Both the position numbers and the translations under genes were made by a program. The notes beneath the pieces are model-generated. The model was given only the letters and a program-made list of their open reading frames with translations, did no database searches and had not been told where the DNA came from. 64,000 bases of DNA, from assembly GCA_008711295.1 (NCBI GenBank), contig VUYV01000020.1:4648200-4712199 (forward strand), read 5' to 3'. Position 1 is the first letter of the stretch. Each line of letters starts with the position of its first letter. The stretch comes from Anarhynchus alexandrinus. Its lineage: Eukaryota; Chordata; Aves; Charadriiformes; Charadriidae. Shown piece by piece: positions 54,855 to 64,000 of this stretch.

Positions 54855-57800
54855 AGACAATTAGAAGAATGAAGGCATATTCACTCTCATTACTTTGAGA
54901 ACATGAAAAATGCCTGTCTTTCCACATGAGTACTGAACTTGATCTGTCTTTCCTGTTCCTTTCCATCCTTTATTTTCAGCTCTGACCAACATGTGGGGTT
55001 TTTTTTCTGCTATTTATACTATCAAGGTTTATGCGTTTTGTATAAACAGGGATCTGAGAGAGGATAGGAAGTATAGCAAGTGATAAATGGAATAAATTAG
55101 AGAAAGGAAATTATGATTCTTTGGAAGCAAAAGTTATTTTTTGAAAGATGAGAGGCAGGAAAAGAGCAATACAGAAAAAAGTGCACTGCAAGAATATGAT
55201 CTAGAAAGACAACAAGAAGAGGTGAAGGCAAATAAAGGGAAATCAGATGGTTCAGTGATGACATGCTATTGATCTAGTATAGGAAAAAAGGAGAAAAAAA
55301 TGGACTAAAGTCAGAAATGGAAAGAAGAAATAATAAAACCCAGAAAAGAGCACACAACTGATATATTTGGGAACATTACCAAGTTCTTATTTTATAATTA
55401 GTTGTCACAAAGATCAACGTGTTCTATAAAGCTGCACCTACTTAGGCAACATACTAGTGAAAAATCATTTTGTATTTTCTTCAGGCTCAAAGTATACGAT
55501 ATTAGGCTTGGAAGAAACCAGGGATGTCAGCATGAAATAACTTACTGCAGCTTGATATAGGGGCTAACAAGAGGAGCTATATAAAACAAGTGAAAAAACC
55601 TTACTGGTAAACTCCTATGGAAAGAACAGCTCAGACAGCTCCTAGAGGCAACATCATATATATGCCTGCCCAGAGTGTTTTTACACAAATTTGTTACCAT
55701 CGACTCTGTACGATTTTTATTGCAGCTTTTGATTTGTGCCAGCAGCTCTTTACTGTCAGGAGTACTAAAATTCACCTAAAGATATTTATGTCCAGAAATG
55801 CATCTAGGAAAATGGTTATTTCCATTAACAGTGCAGCCAGCAAGTAATTCATTAACAAGACAGAACAGAACTATTAATCATATCATTCTGTGGTTCATAA
55901 AGGGGGAGAAGTGCCTAACAACTGTTTATTGTGACAAATATTTTTAAAGGAGTTCTTTTAGACAACTTCCCCTTTGACTGGAGTGAATCTTTTATGGCAA
56001 ACACCTCCAGACTGAAAAGGGAAGAAATGTTTTATTTTAAATAGTCAAAAAGAATTTCCAGTAACAGCAGGGACAATAACCAAACCAATAAAAAACTGTG
56101 GGAGTTATATGGTAAAAGAGTATTCAGTGGAGCAAGAAATTATAGGTATGTTCATATCACAACATAATATTCAATCTGTATCATTGGGATACAGCAGAAG
56201 ACCAAGGAATACCCTGAAGTACTAAAAATGCCAATGCCCAGTGTATCACTGTTTTGCATGCTATTTACTTCGAACTGCACAGATGTCCAAGAACCCTACA
56301 GAAAGCAAAAGGCAACAGTTGTGCTGTCTGTAAAGTGGGATGTTATAACGTGAAGCCGTGGCCATATGCTATTGTGCATTGCTGAGATAAAACAACATCT
56401 TTCTGTAGCAGAAATTAACACAAACCCCTCACTCCTGATGTTGACATTGGACAACTGGTAAACAAGCTTTTATCCCAACAGCCTCTTCCCTGATCATAAT
56501 GTTATTATTTCCTGACTCTTAATTTTCTTCAAACAGAGGTGTCACTCTGGGTTTTCCAGAGACAGATGAAAGCTCAGCAGGAATGCAGAATGATGGGGAA
56601 GCTGCACACTCAGGAGGTTGCTGTAACATCACCTGACTTTATGCTCAGTAAAGATGGGCCAGGTCTGTTACGGCATTAGTAATCTCAGTCTCCAAAAACT
56701 CAATAATTTTGTCTGTCTTTTGTTCCATTCCAGCCTGGTTCTGTTTCCATGACCGTCAATGGGAAAATGAATTTCTTTCTATTGTAGTTACTAACATGGT
56801 AATAATTTCAGGGAGAACCTTTCACATCCTAGACTTTCTGTGAAACTGGACACATACAAGTCTTGTATGTAATTAGGACACACCATTTTGAGATTTTTTT
56901 CTAATGTTCTGACGTAGTTTATTTAAACAGGTATTTTATAAGAGTTCCTTTCTGTTTTGTGGGAAAACAGACAGGCTGAAATGTGCAAAGTTTTAGTGTA
57001 TTTCTGTAATTAAACTACATTACCAAAAAAATGGCTCCACATTTTGTCTTGTGTTGCAATACCTAGACTGATGATATTCCTTCTCTATAAACTTTTATCT
57101 AATCTCTTTTCCCTTTCTCTATACTCTTGTTTAGAAAAGTCTACTTCCTTGGCTTAAAAATTCTTAAGTATTTGAAGGGATGAAATAAATTATGTTGTGA
57201 ATCCCCAGTTTTCATCCTGCAGCATTAGCAACTGTTTCAACACTGGACACTACATTTCAAATGAATGAATTTTCTTTTGCCATGGCAGTGCTGAAACTGG
57301 CCTCTGCTGTCACCAACCCATGAGAAAGCATGTACATACTTAGGAAGGTTCAACAAAGAGATTCAGCTACTGATAGCTGGCTAATAGGGCAGCCATTAAA
57401 AAGATGAAAAGACTGATAACCACGTTGTTTTACTTTTGTGGGTAGTCTATAATAGCTTACTGACCTCCAAAGGGGAAAAATGCCAGTCTAATGAGACTAG
57501 AAAATTGTGGTACTTTAAGTCAAACATATAAGTAGCTCTGAATAACAAAACAATGAGTACCACGGTGTTTCGGCAAGTGTTCTTTGCCAGGCAAGAGAAC
57601 ACAAGATGGAGTAGCTGATTTTCTTCTCCCATTAGAAAAATATACCCCCCAAAACTTATCACCTGTTAGGACGAAAATGTTTCTGGATTCATTTACTCCA
57701 TTACCCAAGTGAACTCTCTAGAGAATTAAGCAATAGTTTCCCTGCCTCATATGGACTAAACCTAAAAGCTTGGTAAACACTAGTTTTATCTCACAAACCA

Positions 57801-58609
57801 TAATTTTTAATTGCTAACACACATAGGAAAGGCATAATCCTTCACTGATGATATCATAGTCTACTGCCGTGGAAATGACTGCAGTATCATAAACACAGGT
57901 TTAAGATGACCTCACCTTTGTAGGAAAGAGGGAAATTTCACTGGAATGTGAATGACATTGGGAATAAACACACATAGATACTATACAGTGAAAAAACTCT
58001 CTTACTAGTCCGTTAAAATGTGGAAGACGAAGACAACAGCTAGAAGTGCAGCTGAACAGAAAAGGGGTTCTCCTGTCCAAACACTGTATTACTGCCTATG
58101 AGTCTTTGAACACAGACAGCCCTCTGAACTCCTGTCAGGGTTCCACTCCATAAGTTCACTACACCAGATACGAGTGAAATCCCTGCCCTGACAGGCTTAC
58201 AGTTTAACCACAAGAACATGAACAAAGTATGGCTATAAGAATATAGTGTAGGATCACAGAACAACATCGTAGCTGGAATGCTTCCTAGAATGAGTAAGTA
58301 CTTCAGAAGTGGGAGGAAGAGAACTATACAGTCTCTTGAAGCACACAAAATAACATGAAGTCAGACGCAAATGCAGAAGTACGATCTCAGTGTGGCAAGT
58401 GCTAAGTATGTTGGCATCGGCTCAGGAAAATACATATATTTAACCTTCAGCTCTGAAGCACTCGGAGAGGTGTCAAACAACTCAAAGATTGGAAGTTGAA
58501 ATTTGTGTGTAAGCTTTGTGTTGCCGTGAGCTGGGAATGTTGAGTACTATGTGGGACCCCAAGTTGAGATGAGACAAGAAGCTTGAGCCGAGAACAGGGA
58601 GTGGAGAAA

Positions 58610-58695
58610 TGTAGAAGGCGATAATGATCTCACTTAAGTAGAACCTTTCATCTTGAAGGATCTCAAAGCAATTTACAAACTTAAACAGACCAGAC
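58610..58695 (-). repeat. CORE-SINE/L3-type tail remnant, reverse orientation
   Basis: The string aacctttcatcttgaagga followed by tctcaaagcaatttacaaac closely matches the conserved phrase cctttcatcctgaaggatctcaaagcgctttacaaac of old amniote repeats. A related phrase, ccctgccctgacaggcttac, appears upstream at about 58182-58201. Confidence 0.55.
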
Positions 58696-61600
58696 ACTGC
58701 AGCTGGTATGAACAGAAGCAGACAGCTGGGAACTCATTCATGGGAAGGAGGAGGTAACAGAGGACTTACTGAGTGACATATCTTCCAAAATGCTGGTGCT
58801 GGGAGAATATAATGGGACTAAACCAGAGCTTTTCCCTGAACCTTGCCATGCAGCCATGTGAGAAAACTGCAGAAAGCAAGCAGGCTGGCAGAAAATGAAT
58901 CAGAAAAAAAGGGGGCCTCTGGATAGCTGGGGAGCTGTCACTGTTAGTATTGTAGTTTCCCTGCCTTTTATCTCAACCTCAACTCCATAGACTCTTAACG
59001 CTTTCTGCAGTAAAACCTTATGTCTTACCTATTAGTTTTTCCCTTTTTAAGACCTTCCTCTAAATTCTCTTTACCTTTTTCCTTTCTTTTTACAAAGCAA
59101 ACTGTCCCTCTTCCCTTCCTCCAACTCCAAAGTGTTTTTCAGATACATAGTAGGACAAATAGTGCTATCTCTCAGTTACTGGAAAGCCAAAGAAATTACT
59201 TCAGACATTGCATTCATGTAGTATAGGCCTGACCGTAGTACCACATGGGCTATTCTTCAGCTCAAAAGCACTACTAGATGCATACTATTAAAACTGAACT
59301 AAATAAACAAGTCTAAAAAAACAAGAGTCATATTAGTTATTGCTGAAATGGAATTGCTTCTGGAAGGAAAGACAGCGCCTAATTACAGTATACAGTAGCT
59401 TAGGACACAAAATGAAAGGGCAGGGAGGTTTCAATTAAATAGAATCGAGAAAGCAACACTTTTGTTGTGCTTAAGTTAAAAGACATTGTGTGACCAGTTT
59501 CACATTCATATTTCCCAAGACTTTTAAAACTTCCACATTTCCATTTAGGAAGATTAAAAAAAAAAGTTTTCATGGATAAGAGCCAAAGACAAGTGTTGAG
59601 CAGGTGTTCTAGCACCACCAGTCCTTCTCAGAGAGGACCCACAGCATCCTCTGTTGCACAAACAACAGCGTCTTTCAGAAAGTGCCAGCTGGGATCAATG
59701 GCGCACTGTCTCTCACTTGGGGTTCATAACCGTGGTTGCAAATGCAGCTCTTGTAAGGGGTTAAAAAAAGTCATTGGTGGCTTTGGCCTAGTTATTTTGT
59801 GTTAATTTAAGAAACACCCAAACAGACGTTTTCCCTCATTTTTCCTCTTCAATATTTTGTCATTTTTTTGTTACAGGAACTTTGTTGGAACCTTTTCAGG
59901 TCTGAAGTATAACACCAAATACTATTAACACACTAAAGCATTAAACCGTGTCTCACCCTAAAATAAACTGATCACTCAGATTTCGGGGGGCATGACAATT
60001 TAACAACAAAGTTTACAGCAATGAAAAGCTTCTTTTGACATGAACGAGCTTGGATCAGGCCCCATATCAGCTGTGCAGTGTGTCCGCCACTACGGATATT
60101 CAAAAGCTGTATATGAACAAACCGCAATTTTCTTACTGAATCTCATTACTAAGGATTTTATCAACTTGATTTTTACTCTGTTTTTCTTTTTGGGGCCCCA
60201 AGATACAGCTTTCTTTCTGTCAGACATGAGAAGGCAAAGAGGAGTTTCTCTAAACCACATTCAAGTCCTCTAAAATCAGGGCAGAACAACAAAACACTGA
60301 GCCTGCGCATCCTGCGTTTACTATACACCCAAACTTTGCTAGGTCAGAGAAGAAGACAAGGGAATAGTACAGGCTCTGAAATCAAGCCCAGATTTTTCAC
60401 TATTACATAAACTAAACAATTCACAGATGACACATTCTCTCATGCCTTGATGCCTTTCTCTGGATCCAAAAGATTAATTTCCTCAACTGGACTAAGCTTG
60501 TATTCCTTCACAGTTGTGCTTTCCCATGCTGCTGGCAACAGCAGATTGACTAGAATGAGGAGTGGCTGCTGCAGGGGAAGCATTACAGATAAAAACAAAA
60601 ACACAAATGAAATGGATTTGAAGGATTCTAGAACACTTTTCTCTGCTGCTAGGAGAAGATGAAGAGCAGAAGAAAACATTAAAGCAAGAAAAAACATTAT
60701 AACGTGGTGACTGTGCATACAGAAGAAATGGTGGAAATAAGAACATATGCGAAAGACCTGGAAACAAAGCAAAGAAGAAAATGAAGTCATATGTGAGCCT
60801 TTCCCTGCTCGCTCAAAAGGAACGTAAGAAAATTCCTTTCCATATTTCCACAAAAAAAGCCTGAAATTATTGTCCCAAATATTGCACTTTAAAAAACAAC
60901 TACAGTCATGGCTTTGGATCATGGACATTTCCAATGAGACATTTACTTCAGCTGACAATAATCACCACTAGAGGCTTAAGAGGAAGATGTAGAATCTCAC
61001 TAATGGAGATACCTTTGCCATTTTGGATAAGCAGAGATTGTGCTTGGTTAGCAAAGATGACTCCATGCGTTCGCATCAAGCCACTCTGGGATGTTAATTC
61101 CAGATGTGTCTTTGTCATCACTGTCCACTACAGTCAGGCAACATACTACTTTGTAGCTCAATGCTTTTTCTGCCATGTCTGTCTTCTCTTGCTGAATGCT
61201 TTCAGTCAATCAGTTTACTACTTGTAATATTAACAGCAGTTGTTACAACAGGAGACTGGAAGCAGAAATTTCAGTTCTACTCCCTACAGAGTACGAACCA
61301 ACCTGAGGGAAGGAAAGAAGTCCACAGAAAACTAAGACTTCAAATTTTGAACATCCTAACAAACAGTTTTCCAGTATTTGGGCTGTGGTCTCATTCTTTT
61401 GAGTCAAAGTGAAAAACTGTTGCTGTTGTGACTATCCAAAGACTGTTTTTCCATCTTACATTTTGTTCTTTGCTTCTGCTGTTTTCAATTGCCATGCCAA
61501 AGTTTCTCCTGTTTATTCTAATTGTTTTAGTGTGCCTGACTCTCATTGGTTTATATGTTTAGTCTTGTCCTGATTTAATATGAATTAAAATGCCAATGCC

Positions 61601-62744
61601 ACGACCAGTCTGCAAATATTAGTCAGAAAAGAAACTATTTAAATAATACCATGGAGGGTACCCATCTGGTCTGATATCTAGATCATATAGAATAATGCTG
61701 TTTTTGTTTTCTACTACTATTGCTTGCTATTGCCAATGAAGTGTTGATTGTGATTGTGACCACAAATATGTTTTGTTCCTGGTCCTATTAAGCCAAAAGA
61801 GTGTGGTTTACTGCATGTATGTACGTGAGGTTGTTTTGATTATCCTAAATTCACTTTAGAAAACCCACATTCTGCCACTGCAGCGCTACAGGACAATGAG
61901 AAAAGAATTTCCAATGAGAACAGTGTTTTAAAAACAAACCACTAGGCCCCTTCCCTTTAAAAGAATTTTAGGGCACACTACCCTTTCTTCTGAATGTGAT
62001 TATTTCTCAAAATTATATCTGAATACTGTCTTCAACAGAAGGTCCCGGTTCTTTTCCTTCTCAGCCATTATGTAAGACATAACAAATTTCAAATTGTACA
62101 TTTTCATTTCACACAGAGGTTATACTTCTTTAAATCATCAGTTTACTGTATTGAGTAAAAACATTATATGCTAACTTTTTTTAGTGGTGAATCTAGCTAC
62201 CATATGTCCAATGGTAGCTTGAAGCTTATCTTTCTGATTTTCATACCTTCCCTCTACAGACCTGGGAATGTTTACCATTTTCTGTCTGCCACTCTGAGCT
62301 TCTAGCTTTCCAGACAGGGGACCAAGATTGTATTCTGGAGGGCCAACATGGTATATTATCAGTTTGAGTTATAACATAGCATTTTCTAGCTCTGGCAGAG
62401 TCTCAATATGATTATCTTCTAGGAAAGATAGGCTTTAGTCTTGAGTGGTGAATATGCCTACCAAACACAATGTGTCCAAAAATGTGTCTGACCTCCTTTG
62501 CGTGACTCTCACGCCTAATTTTGTGTATTTAATTTAGTCTCCTCCAAGTGGATGACAGACAGGCATTTAACATGATCACTACTGTCCCTGTCTTTTACAA
62601 ACTGAAACATCAGCATAAATGACAAACTCACAAAAACCTGATGCTCTTTCATCCCTGCTGAAATGAATCCTAGCTTTAAACCTACAATATACAGCCCCCT
62701 CTAAATCCCAGATACAGACAGTCAAGAGATACCCTCATGGCATC

Positions 62745-62767
62745 AATCCTAATCCTAACCCTAACCC
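62745..62767 (+). repeat. Short telomere-like CCTAAC motif
   Basis: Reads aatcctaatcctaaccctaa then ccc: about two exact CCCTAA-type units and two imperfect ones. Very short for an interstitial telomeric sequence. Confidence 0.7.
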
Positions 62768-63868
62768 GGCAGTTTTTACCACATTTAATAAAGCTTGCTT
62801 ATCATTCCCTATTTCATAGCTTTGCTCTCCACCTAGCTGCATCCCAGCCTACAGTTTAGTACTTTCCAGTAATTTTACCATGATTTTTGTAACACAGGAC
62901 ACATTTAAACTATGTCTACCTGGGTACTACATGGAGCTTGCAGTCAGATTAAACTCTTGCCAGCTAAATTTAAACCCATTCTTTTTCTTATTTTATTGTG
63001 TCTGAAGTCCTGTGCTAGTAACAGAAAGAACGAGGTTGTCCCTTCTTTTTCAGTTGAAGCAAATTAGCTTATCACTAATAAAAAGCCCTTCACTGCTCCT
63101 TAAAGTAGAGGCTAATAATGGTGAGTCAGATACATTCTTGTGATAGCATTTGTACAATTTAAGAAACCCTCTCAGCTGACTGAAAAGTGAAATGGCTTTT
63201 CTTCAATCACTTAATCTCAGTGTAGCAGAATCTATGGCTATAAACCACGGTTTAATCTTTGGTTACAATATGGCCAGTTAATATGGCTTCAAATAAAGGA
63301 CTGTATTTCTATCATATCAAACTTGCAGCCAAAAAAATGAGAGTTTTCTTTTTTGTTTGTTTGTTTAAGTGTCAAGAAAAAGTCCAAAGCTGCAGCTGTC
63401 AGCAGTGCTTAAACTGGTAGACAATTTTTTGTTGATTTTTTTTCCCACGTTTTAGAAAGACAGGAAAAGGAACGTCTTGAGGTTAGAGCACCATGTTTTA
63501 TATTTCAATATAACGTCACAAGCATCTGATAGCTTATTCACACATAACGTCAAGATCAGTTCTACAAGATCTTACTCTGAGTTACAGCTATTCTTCTTGG
63601 AAAGCTGCCAGTGTGTTCTGCAGATTACATAAAGCATTAAATCTTTCTGACACAGGTTCTATGATTATTTAAGGGTTTTCATCGTTTCTGCAACACATGT
63701 CTATGCCTAAACTGTACTTACTCCTCAGCATATTCTTCTAATCACGTATTCTACACTTTTTTGACCCACAGGCTTTGATATAATTGTCTGCTGATTCAGA
63801 TTGAGGAATTGTGTTTTTTACTGCAGACTTTACAGCAGGACAGGCTGATGCAGTCCAGATACACACAC

Positions 63869-63941
63869 TTTTAAACCCTATTTTAAACCCTATTATAACG
63901 AAGTCTGCATATATAGTTTAAAACAGATGTGTTTAAAACAG
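63869..63941 (+). repeat. Cluster of short direct repeats
   Basis: A perfect 12 bp tandem ttttaaacccta (63869-63880, 63881-63892) is followed by two copies of gtttaaaacag (63916-63926, 63931-63941). All share a TTTAAA core. No function is evident. Confidence 0.85.
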
Positions 63942-64000
63942 TGCAAATCAAAGACTGATTTGCAAGTTTACTGGGGCTGACAAGGTCAGCCAGTTTAGGT

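Noticed and set aside
63970..64000. Minus-strand text reading ADLVSPSKL, recalling the MTDLVS end of RBKS exon 1
   Set aside because: Only four residues match, there is no GT donor after the expected split Ser codon (CAG is followed by CC), and the upstream residues do not match the VVVVGSCM segment.

Overview
This window is vertebrate nuclear DNA, almost certainly from a bird or another sauropsid. The evidence is a split gene with GT-AG introns of 2.6 to more than 17 kb, AT-rich intronic sequence, several CR1 LINE 3' ends carrying the avian-type ATTCTRTG terminal repeat, and many old CORE-SINE (MIR-like) and L3/CR1-like remnants. There are no operons, prokaryotic genes, CRISPR arrays or phage. 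An assembly gap (Ns) lies at 54131-54219.

The only protein-coding gene I can support is ribokinase (RBKS), on the minus strand, spread across essentially the whole window. Six coding exons are visible at 46157-46289, 40863-40926, 38178-38240, 31375-31539, 26302-26393 and 16134-16322. All have canonical splice sites and compatible phases. Joined, they encode 235 consecutive residues that align without a gap to residues 31-265 of the 322-residue human protein (compared from memory). By comparison with human they are exons 2 to 7. The first exon (about 30 residues) and the last exon (about 57 residues, with the GAGD catalytic motif) are not visible, so introns 1 and 7 run off the two ends of the window. 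Enzyme function: ATP-dependent phosphorylation of D-ribose to ribose 5-phosphate.

Layout, left to right: intron 7 (1-16133) with two young CR1 copies in opposite orientation, a long purine microsatellite and a GC-richer block of unknown origin; exon 7; intron 6 (16323-26301) with two older CR1 copies; exon 6; intron 5 (26394-31374) with paired AT-rich hairpins; exon 5; intron 4; exon 4; intron 3; exon 3; intron 2; exon 2; and intron 1 (46290-64000) with a third young CR1 and a GGAGA-type satellite containing the gap.

I see no novel gene system. The most notable features are the near-identical CR1 copies (one pair inverted around exons 2-7), a possible G-quadruplex satellite grown at a CR1 3' tail and broken by the gap, and a double hairpin in intron 5. 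All other open frames look like chance or CR1-derived reading frames.
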